Position numbers and translations under genes: made by a program. The notes below the pieces were generated by a model. The model was not told the origin of the DNA. It saw nothing but the letters and a program-made list of their open reading frames with translations, and ran no database searches. Positions 16,178 to 24,725 of a stretch of 64,000 bases of DNA are shown piece after piece. Numbering within the stretch: the first letter of the stretch is position 1; the number at the start of each line of letters is the position of its first letter. The stretch spans positions 83,372 to 147,371 of the forward strand of contig CBFHMJ010000048.1 of NCBI GenBank assembly GCA_965656875.1. The letters are read 5' to 3'. The DNA is from CBFHMJ01 sp965656875. Its GTDB lineage: Bacteria > Pseudomonadota > Gammaproteobacteria > Enterobacterales > Alteromonadaceae.

Positions 16178-16744
16178 TTAAAAATCATCTTTAAAATCAA
16201 AATCTTCTTTCGCTAACTGCTTGAGATTTTGAATATCAGATTGAATTACATTTTCTTCAGCTTTTTCTTTGCTGTCGTCTTCATCTAATCCAAGAATGGT
16301 GAGTAATTCTGCATGGCGGGCCATTTGCTTATTGAAATACTTCTGATCTTTACCCGTTAATTCTTCTCCATTGTCGAGTAAATCAAGCAATGCATTCAGT
16401 CGGTCATCAGCTTCAATGGCTTCAAGCTCTTTAGCTGGTGACAAGCGAACGGGCTCTGCTTTCTTAATTGCTGCTTTAGGTTGGAATGTTGGGATTTCGA
16501 CATCTGCCGGATCAAGTGGAATAGGTCGTGTACTTCCGACTCGACTATCATAAGGGTGATTTGATCCACCGGTTTGAGTCGTTTTCTCAGCCTTAGTGTC
16601 AATATTGTGTCTTGATCCTGCTTTATTACCTTTACCTTTCTTTTTAGGCAAAGTGATGTTGTTGGACCCTTTCAGATAAGCTGGCTGGACTTCTTTGGTA
16701 GCGGCTAACTGGCCGCCTTTGCGATTCTTTTTCTTTCTCGTCAT
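16178..16744 (-). CDS. yihI: Der GTPase-activating protein YihI
   Basis: 188 residues. The basic N-terminus MTRKKKNRKGG resembles YihI, as do a central DSRVGSTRPIPLDPADVE and the conserved C-terminal block DDRLNALLDLLDNGEELTGK. YihI stimulates the GTPase Der (EngA) and so tunes late ribosome assembly. The protein is hydrophilic and probably partly disordered at the N-terminus. It lies in the same polA-engB-yihI neighbourhood as in E. coli, which supports the call. Confidence 0.92.
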   Translation of the reverse strand: MTRKKKNRKGGQLAATKEVQPAYLKGSNNITLPKKKGKGNKAGSRHNIDTKAEKTTQTGGSNHPYDSRVGSTRPIPLDPADVEIPTFQPKAAIKKAEPVRLSPAKELEAIEADDRLNALLDLLDNGEELTGKDQKYFNKQMARHAELLTILGLDEDDSKEKAEENVIQSDIQNLKQLAKEDFDFKDDF

Positions 16745-16830
16745 GGAATGCTATGTGATTTTCGTCGGTTATTTATTTACAACCTGACATTTTAGCTTAT
16801 TAACGATTGGATCGCCTGATTTAAATGACA

Positions 16831-17472
16831 TCAATTACGTTTTGTCAGGACAATGGTGTCAACGCCATAAAACTGCACAGAGTAATTTAGTTTATTGGCA
16901 AGCCACTTAAAGGTTTGTTGTGAGAAGAAGTTGATGTGGGTTGGATCATTTTTGTAATGCCAGTTTTTGAAGTTATCGACGGTGTCCGTCAGCTTCGTCA
17001 TGATACCAAGCTGTCCACCGGGTTTAAGACATTGATCGAGCCGCGTAATTTCTTCACCAGGTAAGGCAAAATGTTCAATCGCTTCGGTAGAGGTGACAAA
17101 GTCGTACTGTTTAGTCAAAACATGTTTTATCGGTGCGTAATAGGGGTCGTATATCGCCATTGAGTAGCCAGCTTCTAAAAACATATGCGCCAGAGCTGGC
17201 CCTGGGCCACAACCAAAATCAAGACCGCTCGAACCGGGTGAGAGGCTATCAGTAAGCGGCTGAAACAGTCTGTTCAAAAACTGGCGGTAATTGGCATCGA
17301 AAATATTGTTTTCATGGTAATCATAAATCGCTTTTTCATCTTCAGATGATAAGAGACAGTTTCTGTCTACAAAAATTAAGTCACACTGACTACAGCGAAA
17401 ATATTCTCGTTTTTTGTCTTGTGTGAATAAATTAATCTGATGGGAATAACAGAGAGGACAAGAAGAAGGCAT
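16831..17472 (-). CDS. Class I SAM-dependent methyltransferase with N-terminal zinc ribbon
   Basis: 213 residues. Four cysteines (C5, C8, C27, C30) form a zinc-ribbon-like N-terminus, followed by SAM motif I LDFGCGPGPAL (about 84-94) and motif II-like MAIYDPYY. The acidic motif TSTEAIEHF and the late motif LKPGGQLGIMTKL complete the fold. The substrate is unknown; zinc-ribbon methyltransferases of this shape act on varied small molecules. It starts 20 bases downstream of a strong minus-strand terminator, so it needs its own promoter or read-through, and is separate from yihI by 86 bases. Confidence 0.85.
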   Translation of the reverse strand: MPSSCPLCYSHQINLFTQDKKREYFRCSQCDLIFVDRNCLLSSEDEKAIYDYHENNIFDANYRQFLNRLFQPLTDSLSPGSSGLDFGCGPGPALAHMFLEAGYSMAIYDPYYAPIKHVLTKQYDFVTSTEAIEHFALPGEEITRLDQCLKPGGQLGIMTKLTDTVDNFKNWHYKNDPTHINFFSQQTFKWLANKLNYSVQFYGVDTIVLTKRN

Positions 17473-17491
17473 GGAGGCACTTTTTATAGTG

Positions 17492-17519
17492 AAAAAAAAA
17501 GCGATAGTAAACTATCGCT
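17492..17519 (-). terminator. Strong rho-independent terminator (minus strand)
   Basis: 8-bp stem (17500-17507 with 17512-17519), 4-base loop, and on the minus strand an uninterrupted run of nine T residues (A-run 17492-17500 on plus). It ends a transcript coming from the right and does not belong to any convincing protein gene. Confidence 0.9.
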
Positions 17520-17880
17520 GTGTTTTTGGTATCTGGATAACGTCGAACTATTGTTGACGTACTATCGTGTACTCGTTGTTGCAGGACATCCGTTTTATTT
17601 TTCTGCAGCTGTCCGTACATTAGCTTTATCGTTGGCGATCTTCCTGATGCTTTTTTTCTAATCCTTTCAGCTTGAGCTTCCGATCTTAAAAATACATGCA
17701 AAAGAATCCGTATTGCCAGTAGATCATCCATATCACCCCACATGGTGCTTCCTGGCTTGTCGCGTCCTGTCCAATAATATCCGTTTAAAAGTTTCCTTGC
17801 TGTTGTTATGGATTTATGCGACTCCAGTAGTTTACTCATATCAAAGGTCGTTACAAGCCGATACCCGGATAAATCTGGGG
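17492..17880 (-). ncRNA. Candidate CsrB/CsrC-type regulatory RNA (CsrA sponge); 5' end approximate
   Basis: The minus strand between 17825 and 17589 holds 13 GGA triplets in 237 bases; about four are expected by chance, and none occur in the 120 bases on either side. Seven have the A-N-GGA form and three are CAGGA, the core of CsrA/RsmA binding sites. The stretch ends in a strong terminator (17492-17519) and is preceded by AT-rich promoter-like sequence (17881-18000). E. coli csrC lies at the matching place, between yihA (engB) and yihI. A 203-codon frame crosses it but starts in one terminator and reads through another. The 5' end given is a guess. Confidence 0.62.
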
Positions 17881-18012
17881 ATTTTACGACAAATATCTTA
17901 TAAAAAACGTCATTGATATAACTTAATGGAATGTTTTTATGATGTTTTATTAACTTTCTTATGTTAATTGAATAACTTATAGAAAAGTAACTGGTGTGCA
18001 AGCGGATAAACA

Positions 18013-18040
18013 AAAAAGCCAGCATGATAGCTGGCTTTTT
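18013..18040. terminator. Rho-independent terminator after cytochrome c4
   Basis: Perfect 11-bp stem (18013-18023 with 18030-18040), 6-base loop, T-tracts in both directions; 24 bases past the cytochrome c4 stop. Confidence 0.9.
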
Positions 18041-18063
18041 CACGGTTTATTGTATTTTTAAGC

Positions 18064-18690
18064 TTAGTGAAGACCACCAAGATATTTGCTCAGTAACTCA
18101 ATATCTTCATCAGTTAGCTTTTTAGCGATGTCACGCATCATGCCATTCATGTCATTAGCACGAGCACCACTTCTGAATTTTTCAAGTTGTGCTTTGGTGT
18201 AATCTGCATGCTGGAAAGAAATTTGAGGGAAACCAGCAAGACTTTGACCAACACCGCGTGGACCGTGACATGCCTGACAAGCAGGAATTCCACGTTCAGC
18301 ATCACCAGCAGAGTAAAGTTTTTTGCCTTCTTCAACGACATTCTCTGGTGTTGTGCCAGGTTTAATTGTCTGAGATGCGAAATAAGCAGCGATGTCTTTC
18401 ATGTCCTGGTCGCTAAGCGCCATTACCATGCCACCCATAACTGGGTCGTTACGGCCATTTTTGCCGCCTGACATCATGGCTGCTTTAAAGTCTACCAGCT
18501 GCTTATAGATGTATTCAGCGTGTTGACCTGCGATTTTAGGATACATAGCAACTAATGCGTTGCCGTCAGCACCATGACATGCTGCACAGGTAGCGGTTTT
18601 AGTTTTGCCAGCTTCGGCATTACCATCAAATGCGGATGCTGCACCGATAAAACTAAAGAAAAGAGTTAATGATAGTGCGATTTTTTTCAT
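18064..18690 (-). CDS. Di-haem cytochrome c4
   Basis: 208 residues with a signal peptide (MKKIALSLTLFFSFIGAASA) and two similar c-type domains. The haem motifs are CAACH at 35-39 and CQACH at 138-142, each followed by a conserved Met ligand region (MVMALSDQDM; MRDIAKKL). The tandem repeat and size fit cytochrome c4, a periplasmic electron carrier to terminal oxidases, often cbb3-type. Maturation would use the Ccm system partly encoded at the left edge. Its position next to engB and polA matches Pseudomonas. Confidence 0.94.
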   Translation of the reverse strand: MKKIALSLTLFFSFIGAASAFDGNAEAGKTKTATCAACHGADGNALVAMYPKIAGQHAEYIYKQLVDFKAAMMSGGKNGRNDPVMGGMVMALSDQDMKDIAAYFASQTIKPGTTPENVVEEGKKLYSAGDAERGIPACQACHGPRGVGQSLAGFPQISFQHADYTKAQLEKFRSGARANDMNGMMRDIAKKLTDEDIELLSKYLGGLH

Positions 18691-18963
18691 GATCTATCTC
18701 TGATTACAGTCCAGTATTTACCGAATCGGCTTGTATTATGAGCAGTCGGATATTCTACACGATAAAAAATATTGTTAAATATTTTGTGGTTGTTTTATTT
18801 GGATATACAAGCGACTAAGCCCCGGTATATCAGGGAATTGATTGGAATTGACAGCGATATTGATGACGAGCCTCGTTTCTGGTTATGAAAAGCCAATGAC
18901 TGAGTATTAAACGAGAGCTGAATTGGCTAGAATAGCGCCCGATTTAAAATTTTGAGGTTTACC

Positions 18964-19617
18964 GTGACAACAAACGAATTTAACTATGACCAAGTAACCT
19001 TCTTAACCAGTGCGCCGGATATTACCAAACTGCCAGCGGATGAAGGTATTGAAGTAGCATTTGCCGGACGTTCGAATGCTGGTAAATCAAGTGCGTTGAA
19101 TCGACTAACCCGCCAAAAGAGTCTGGCAAGAACCAGTAAAACACCAGGCCGTACTCAGTTAATCAATGTATTTACACTGGATGAAGAAAGACGCCTGATC
19201 GACTTACCAGGCTACGGCTATGCGCAAGTCCCACTTCAAATGAAACTAAAATGGCAAAAGTCGTTAAGTGAATATTTGATGCAGCGTGAGAGTCTTAAAG
19301 GGCTGGTTGTGTTGATGGATATTCGTCATCCAATGAAAGATGCTGATCAGGACTTAATATACTGGGCCGTTGACAGTAAATTGCCTGTTCTCGTGCTTTT
19401 AACCAAATCAGATAAACTAAAATCAGGTAAACGAAAAGCCGAATTGATGAAAATCAGAGAAGCTTCATTAGCCTTTTGTGGCGACGTTACCGTGCAAACG
19501 TATTCGTCACTGAATGGACAAGGTGTGCCAGAGTTAAAGCAGAAGCTGAATGACTGGTTTAATGGCGTAGTACCAGATGAAGAAATGTTTGATGAAGAGG
19601 CTGCTGACGACGAGTAA
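18964..19617 (+). CDS. engB: Ribosome biogenesis GTPase EngB (YihA/YsxC)
   Basis: 217 residues from the GTG at 18964, preceded by GAGG at 18955-18958; a TTG at 18952 would add four residues. G1 is GRSNAGKS, followed by the family hallmark SLARTSKTPGRTQLIN, G3 DLPGYGYA and G4 TKSDKL. EngB is an essential GTPase for 50S subunit assembly. It faces polA, from which it is separated by a hairpin. An acidic C-terminal tail rich in Asp and Glu is an extension relative to E. coli. Confidence 0.96.
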   Translation: MTTNEFNYDQVTFLTSAPDITKLPADEGIEVAFAGRSNAGKSSALNRLTRQKSLARTSKTPGRTQLINVFTLDEERRLIDLPGYGYAQVPLQMKLKWQKSLSEYLMQRESLKGLVVLMDIRHPMKDADQDLIYWAVDSKLPVLVLLTKSDKLKSGKRKAELMKIREASLAFCGDVTVQTYSSLNGQGVPELKQKLNDWFNGVVPDEEMFDEEAADDE

Positions 19618-19644
19618 CAGCCTCCGTTGATAATGAACATAGTA

Positions 19645-19665
19645 AAAGCAGCGTAATGCTGCTTT
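19645..19665. terminator. Hairpin between convergent engB and polA
   Basis: 8-bp stem (19645-19652 with 19658-19665), 5-base loop, with A/T flanks on both sides; probably a shared terminator. Confidence 0.6.
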
Positions 19666-19680
19666 CAGACTATAAAGGGT

Positions 19681-22452
19681 TTAGTGTGCTTCGTCCCAGT
19701 TGTTACCGATCCCTGCTTCTACCACTAAAGGCACATCCAGCGTTGCTGCTTGTTCCATCTCGCGTTTAATGGCCGTAACGACTGGATCGATTACGGGCTC
19801 ATTCACTTCAAAGACCAGCTCATCGTGAACTTGCATGATTAGTGATGCATTGTCCTGCGGTTGAGTGCTCAACCAGTTTGCTACCCGAATCATAGCCAGT
19901 TTAATGATGTCTGCGGCTGAACCCTGCATCGGAGCATTGATTGCAGCACGTTCAGCGGCTTTTCTTAACATGCCATTTCTTGCGTTGATATCAGGCAGGT
20001 GAAGGCGACGACCAAAAATCGTTTCTACATAACCATCATTGTGGGCTTGTTCTCGTGTGCGCTCCATATATTCCAGCACGCCAGGGAAGCGTTCAAAATA
20101 CATATCCATATAGCCTTGCGCTTCTTTTCGTTCAATATTTAACTGATTTGCCAGGCCAAAAGCTGACATGCCATAAATAAGGCCAAAGTTAACGGCTTTT
20201 GCGCTCCGGCGTTGCTCACTGGTTACTTCATCCAGAGCAACACTAAATACTTCAGAAGCCGTTGCTTTATGGATATCACGACCTGCGGCAAATGCCTCAA
20301 GCAGACCTTTGTCCTGTGACAAATGTGCCATGATCCGTAGTTCGATTTGTGAGTAATCGGCAGCAACAATTTTGTTATTTTCCGGCGCAATAAATGCCTG
20401 ACGTATCCGACGGCCATCAGCGTTTTTGATCGGAATATTTTGTAGATTTGGATCGGTCGATGACAGGCGACCTGTTGCGGTAACAGCCTGATGATAAGAC
20501 GTGTGAACCCTGTTTGTACTGGTTTTCACCATTGCGGGTAGTTTGTCAGTGTAGGTTGATTTTAGTTTGCTTAACCCTCGATGCTCAATAATTATCTTTG
20601 GAAGCGGGTAAGTAAGGGCTAACTCAACCAGTACGTCTTCTGCTGTAGATGGTGCGCCTTTCGGTGTTTTTTTGATGACCGGAAGCTCCATGTCTTCAAA
20701 TAAGATAGTTTGAAGCTGTTTTGGTGATCCCAGATTAAAGTTCTTACCGGCCAGATCATAAGCTTCTGACTCCAGCGCCTGTAAACGGCCACTGATTTCT
20801 GTACTTTGTTCATGAAGCAAATCACTGTCGATTAATACACCATGACGCTCAATGGTTGACAAAATTGGCACCAGAGGTAACTCAATATCGCGTAATACTT
20901 CTGGTAAACGTCCTTGATCAGACAATTTATCATGCAATGTTTCATGAAGTCTCAGGGTGATGTCGGCATCTTCAGCTGCATAAGGACCGGCTTGTTCCAA
21001 TGGGATCTGGTTGAAGGTTAGTTGTTTTTTGCCTTTGCCGGCTATCTCTTCAAAATGAATGGTTTTATGTGCAAGATATTTAAGCGCCAGGCTATCCATA
21101 TCATGACGGGTGGCGACACTGTTGAAGACATATGATTCCAACATGGTATCGAATTCAATGCCGTCAAGATGAATATCGTAACGGGCAAGAACACTCATAT
21201 CATATTTAAGGTTTTGACCAACTTTTTTGTGGTCAGCGCTTTCAAGTAATGGCTTTAATGCATTTAGCACAAACTCACGACTGAGTTGCTCGACAGCACC
21301 TTCATAATCGTGAGCAACCGGAACATAAGCGGCTTCGCCTGCTTTGACAGCAAAGGACACACCGACAATTTCTGCTTCCATGTAGTCCAGGCTGGTGGTT
21401 TCGGTATCAAACGCAAATAACGATGCTGACTTAAGTTTCTCCAGCCATTCGTTAAACTCAGCTTCAGAAGTGACGATGTCATATTTAGCATTAATTGCTG
21501 CTGGCTCAGGCGCTTCTTCAGGTTCCGCTTTGCTTGATTTGGCTGGTGCAGCGGATGTTTTTGGTGCTGATTTACCGAGTAATTCACTTAACCAACGTTT
21601 AAATTCACATTCGCCATAGAGTTCAACAAGTCGGTCTTTATCCTGTTCTCGAATGTGTAGGAGCTCATCGTTGAATGTTATATCAACATCAAGTTTGATC
21701 GTGGCCAGCTTGTAAGACAGATCGAGCATGTCCTTGTTATCTTCAAGCTTTTTCGACATGGTTTTAGCACCACGGAAAGACAAATCCTTAATTCCATCAA
21801 GATTTTGATAAATCGTTTCGATAGAACCCATTCCCTGTAGTAGCGCTAATGCGGTTTTTTCACCAACACCCGGTACGCCAGGAATGTTATCGGCACTGTC
21901 GCCCATCAGTGCAAGGTAATCAATGATAAGCTCAGGTGGAATACCAAATTTGTCTACTACACCGGCGGGATCAAGAATTGTGTCAGTCATCGTATTAATG
22001 AGCGTTACATGCTCGTTTACTAACTGAGCCATGTCTTTATCGCCTGTACTGATCAGTGTATGAATACCTTTATCACCGGCAATCTTCGCTAACGTTCCAA
22101 TTACGTCATCAGCTTCAACACCTTCAATACTGACCAGGGGTAAGCCCATCGCTTTGATAATTTCATGAAGTGGAGCGATTTGTGTTCTTAGATCATCGGG
22201 CATAGGAGGACGATGTGCTTTGTACTCTTCGTACATGTCGTTTCGGAATGTTTTTCCTTTGGCATCGAATACCACGATCATGCGATCAGGTTTGTACTGG
22301 CGAAGCAGGCTTTTAAGCATGTTAACCACACCATAAATGGCACCGGTTGCTTCACCTTTTGAGTTAGTCAGATGTGGTGGCGCATGATACGCACGGAATA
22401 AATAAGAGGAGCCGTCTACTAAAATAAGTGGATTTTCAGGTATTGTCGCCAT
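19681..22452 (-). CDS. polA: DNA polymerase I
   Basis: 923 residues, close to the 928 of E. coli Pol I. All three domains are present. The 5'-3' exonuclease has VDGSSYLFRAYHA and the metal-binding STGDKDMAQLV. The 3'-5' exonuclease keeps its catalytic acids in FAFDTETTSLDYME, so proofreading is expected to be active. The polymerase domain has DYSQIELRIMAHLS and the C-terminal VHDELVFEV. It fills gaps, removes RNA primers and serves in excision repair. The upstream region carries two DnaA boxes. Confidence 0.99.
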   Translation of the reverse strand: MATIPENPLILVDGSSYLFRAYHAPPHLTNSKGEATGAIYGVVNMLKSLLRQYKPDRMIVVFDAKGKTFRNDMYEEYKAHRPPMPDDLRTQIAPLHEIIKAMGLPLVSIEGVEADDVIGTLAKIAGDKGIHTLISTGDKDMAQLVNEHVTLINTMTDTILDPAGVVDKFGIPPELIIDYLALMGDSADNIPGVPGVGEKTALALLQGMGSIETIYQNLDGIKDLSFRGAKTMSKKLEDNKDMLDLSYKLATIKLDVDITFNDELLHIREQDKDRLVELYGECEFKRWLSELLGKSAPKTSAAPAKSSKAEPEEAPEPAAINAKYDIVTSEAEFNEWLEKLKSASLFAFDTETTSLDYMEAEIVGVSFAVKAGEAAYVPVAHDYEGAVEQLSREFVLNALKPLLESADHKKVGQNLKYDMSVLARYDIHLDGIEFDTMLESYVFNSVATRHDMDSLALKYLAHKTIHFEEIAGKGKKQLTFNQIPLEQAGPYAAEDADITLRLHETLHDKLSDQGRLPEVLRDIELPLVPILSTIERHGVLIDSDLLHEQSTEISGRLQALESEAYDLAGKNFNLGSPKQLQTILFEDMELPVIKKTPKGAPSTAEDVLVELALTYPLPKIIIEHRGLSKLKSTYTDKLPAMVKTSTNRVHTSYHQAVTATGRLSSTDPNLQNIPIKNADGRRIRQAFIAPENNKIVAADYSQIELRIMAHLSQDKGLLEAFAAGRDIHKATASEVFSVALDEVTSEQRRSAKAVNFGLIYGMSAFGLANQLNIERKEAQGYMDMYFERFPGVLEYMERTREQAHNDGYVETIFGRRLHLPDINARNGMLRKAAERAAINAPMQGSAADIIKLAMIRVANWLSTQPQDNASLIMQVHDELVFEVNEPVIDPVVTAIKREMEQAATLDVPLVVEAGIGNNWDEAH

Positions 22453-22575
22453 GATTTGAGCTGTAGCAAATGTCTGTTTTCAATGGGGCGATAGAATGCC
22501 ACAGAGCGAGCAATCCACCAAGAAAATTGCACCAGTTCAGGGATATCAATAAAGGATCAATTAGAATAAACAGCT

Positions 22576-22584
22576 TGTGGACAA
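22576..22584 (-). promoter_or_regulatory. DnaA box (one mismatch) upstream of polA
   Basis: TGTGGACAA, one base from the perfect TGTGGATAA, directly beside a perfect box. Confidence 0.5.
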
Positions 22585-22586
22585 GT

Positions 22587-22595
22587 TGTGGATAA
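22587..22595 (-). promoter_or_regulatory. DnaA box (perfect) upstream of polA
   Basis: TGTGGATAA, exact complement of TTATCCACA; 11 bases from the preceding box, i.e. about one helical turn. Confidence 0.62.
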
Positions 22596-22927
22596 ACTTG
22601 TTAATACGATCATTTTATAATGGGGTGATTTTTTACAACAGAATAGCAGATCATCCACTTAACTTGCTGATGTTAAACGGAAAATCGATTATAGAAAGGT
22701 TTTAACAAGGAAAGGCGTTACGAATGTGAGTAACCACTTCCAGTTTGATCTTATTTTTTCCTCAAATCGATCGCTGTTTTCAAGCGAGCGTGGTAGGTTA
22801 CCATAATAGATGAAGATTAAAAGTTTTGAGTGAATTTTATTTAAACTTTTTTGTTATGCGCATCGCTTAGCGGTGGAACAAAAAAAATCAAACAGCTGGA
22901 GCCAGCTAACATAACAGATAACATTAC

Positions 22928-23791
22928 TCATTGAGTTGACTGGAATTGCCAGCATAACACTCGCGACGTTTTTTGTCCTTGCTGTAGCTCCACAACCCGA
23001 GTTGTTTTAGCCCCTGTTTTTGAGGGGAACTTTTTCAACCAGTTAAGATTTTTGCGATCAGAAATCAAACAGGTAAACCAGGATACTTGCTCCCCAAACT
23101 GCTTACTCTCTTCGATCATCTTTTCAATAAAACGACGTTCTCCGCCGGGACACCACAGCTCCGCATCCGTACCTGCGAAGTTTCTGGATTGACGATCCAG
23201 GCCAAGCTTTTGATTCTTGGATTTGTTGACCGCTGCTGCCTCTTTGGCTGAGCGATAAAATGGCGGGTTGCAAACACTTAATGTGTAACGTTTATCATGT
23301 TGGATGATGTTTTTGAAAAACGATGATTTATCAGGTTGCACAATAAATGAAACATCGGACGATAACGTTGGGTTTTTTCTCAAAATGCTGGTGGCGTGTT
23401 GGATAGACTGCTTGTCGATGTCACTACCAGTACAATTCCAACCCAGGTGAGTAGCTGCTAAAAAGGCGTAGATACCACTTGCGCCAGTGCCTATATCCAG
23501 CAGGCTGACATCAGGTAAATTTTGTAATTGCAGTGCGTCGCTGATTGTTAATAAATAATCCAGTCGACCTGGTACGGGGGGCGTCAGATTATGAACTGGA
23601 ACGGTCCAGTGTTTTACGCCATGCACACTCGTCATTAATGCTTCATTTAAACAGCGAACAGCTGATGGCGAAGAAAAGTCGATGGTTTCTCTGCCGTTTT
23701 TACCTGTTTTGATGAAGCGCTTTAACTCGGGGACTGAGCGAATGAGTTTATCGATTTGGTAACCATTTTTGTGAGGATTTTTGGGGTGCAT
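22928..23791 (-). CDS. rlmF: 23S rRNA m6A1618 methyltransferase RlmF
   Basis: 287 residues. SAM motif LLDIGTGASGIYAFLAA, catalytic motif CNPPFYRSA for adenine-N6 methylation, and the family blocks LHP.N.H, PPVPGRLDYL and ELWCPGGERRFIEKMIEES all match RlmF (YbiN). It methylates A1618 of 23S rRNA. The start MHPKNPHKNGY aligns with the conserved N-terminal region of the E. coli protein, which has a few more residues in front. It is a single gene divergent from elbB. Confidence 0.94.
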   Translation of the reverse strand: MHPKNPHKNGYQIDKLIRSVPELKRFIKTGKNGRETIDFSSPSAVRCLNEALMTSVHGVKHWTVPVHNLTPPVPGRLDYLLTISDALQLQNLPDVSLLDIGTGASGIYAFLAATHLGWNCTGSDIDKQSIQHATSILRKNPTLSSDVSFIVQPDKSSFFKNIIQHDKRYTLSVCNPPFYRSAKEAAAVNKSKNQKLGLDRQSRNFAGTDAELWCPGGERRFIEKMIEESKQFGEQVSWFTCLISDRKNLNWLKKFPSKTGAKTTRVVELQQGQKTSRVLCWQFQSTQ

Positions 23792-23988
23792 GGAGCTGAC
23801 TCTGACAATATTTGTGACAGTATATCATTCCCAGTTACTGACATTTAAGTTTGCAGGTCGACAGATTGAAACTGAAGTGACGTAAGGGAAATGTTGGATT
23901 TACAAAATCTGGCTGGCATGAGCGTAGGAATGCCATTATTCTTGGCGGCAGCATCCATTTTTATATTGCCTTTTAAGAGAGCCTGATA

Positions 23989-24639
23989 ATGAAAAAAATT
24001 GCTGTTATTTTAAGTGGTTGTGGTGTCTATGATGGCGCTGAAATCCATGAGTCTGTATTAACCTTGTTTGCTATTGAACGCGCAGGTGCCAGTTGGCAGT
24101 GTTTTGCACCGGATATGCCTCAGCTGCATGTGGTCAACCATTTGACCGGTGAGGTTGCGGTAGATGAAACGCGTAATGTGCTGGTTGAATCAGCTCGAAT
24201 TGCACGCGGTAATGTGAAGAATGTTGCTGAACTGTCTGCGGCTGACTTTGATGCTGTAATCTTGCCCGGTGGTTTTGGTGCTGCGAAGAATTTGTGCGAC
24301 TTTGCGATCAACGGTGCTGACTGTTCAATTAATGCTGATGTGAAAGCCGCCGTGTCATCATTTGCAGATGCTAAAAAGCCTGTTGGTTTTGTGTGTATCG
24401 CTCCGGTGATGATTCCAATGATTTATGACGGCGCTAAAGCAACGATTGGTAATGATGAAGAAACGGCAAAAGCGGTGGAAGCTATGGGGGCAACTCACAT
24501 TGCGTGTCCTGTTGATGAATTCGTTATCGATGAAGAGATGAAAATTGTCAGTACACCAGCTTATATGCTGGCTGGATCAATTTCAGAAGCGAACAGCGGA
24601 ATAGAGCGCTTGGTCGAGAAGGTAATTGCCTGGGCATAG
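23989..24639 (+). CDS. elbB: Isoprenoid biosynthesis glyoxalase ElbB
   Basis: 216 residues, DJ-1/PfpI (class I glutamine amidotransferase-like) fold. Visible are KKIAVILSGCGVYDGAEIHE, VILPGGFGAAKNL and the nucleophile-elbow region GFVCIAPVMIPMI with its conserved Cys. ElbB has glyoxalase III activity in vitro and was linked to isoprenoid production. It is a soluble cytoplasmic protein. A good ribosome site (AAGAGAG) precedes the ATG. It stands alone and ends in a large hairpin shared with the convergent methyltransferase gene. Confidence 0.94.
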   Translation: MKKIAVILSGCGVYDGAEIHESVLTLFAIERAGASWQCFAPDMPQLHVVNHLTGEVAVDETRNVLVESARIARGNVKNVAELSAADFDAVILPGGFGAAKNLCDFAINGADCSINADVKAAVSSFADAKKPVGFVCIAPVMIPMIYDGAKATIGNDEETAKAVEAMGATHIACPVDEFVIDEEMKIVSTPAYMLAGSISEANSGIERLVEKVIAWA

Positions 24640-24669
24640 ATTGCCTTAATTTTTTCGACAGTAAATTGT

Positions 24670-24722
24670 AAGGGAGCCTGTTGAGCGATGACAGTTTAAG
24701 TTTGACTCAGGACTCCCTTTCA
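24670..24722. terminator. Long hairpin between elbB and the convergent methyltransferase
   Basis: AAGGGAGCCTG (24670-24680) pairs with CAGGACTCCCTT (24708-24719) apart from one bulged base, with a large AT-rich loop and T residues after it. It is a likely bidirectional terminator. Confidence 0.6.
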
Positions 24723-24725
24723 TCG

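Larger units (their letters stand above)
22453..22927. other. polA upstream region with tandem DnaA boxes and GATC cluster
   Basis: 475 bases without a gene. It holds two same-orientation DnaA-type boxes 11 bases apart (22576-22584 and 22587-22595) and five GATC sites. A stretch GATCTTATTTTTT at 22744-22756 resembles the enteric oriC 13-mer, and an AT-rich part lies at about 22825-22860. It could be an accessory DnaA-binding locus, DnaA control of polA, or a second origin candidate. The coding orientation of the dnaA cluster argues against it being the main origin. Confidence 0.4.

Noticed and set aside
17432..18043. 203-codon open frame on the minus strand
   Set aside because: It starts inside the cytochrome c4 terminator, reads through a second perfect terminator, overlaps the methyltransferase start by 41 bases and lacks a ribosome site. 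The GGA-rich RNA interpretation fits better, though its middle part looks somewhat protein-like.
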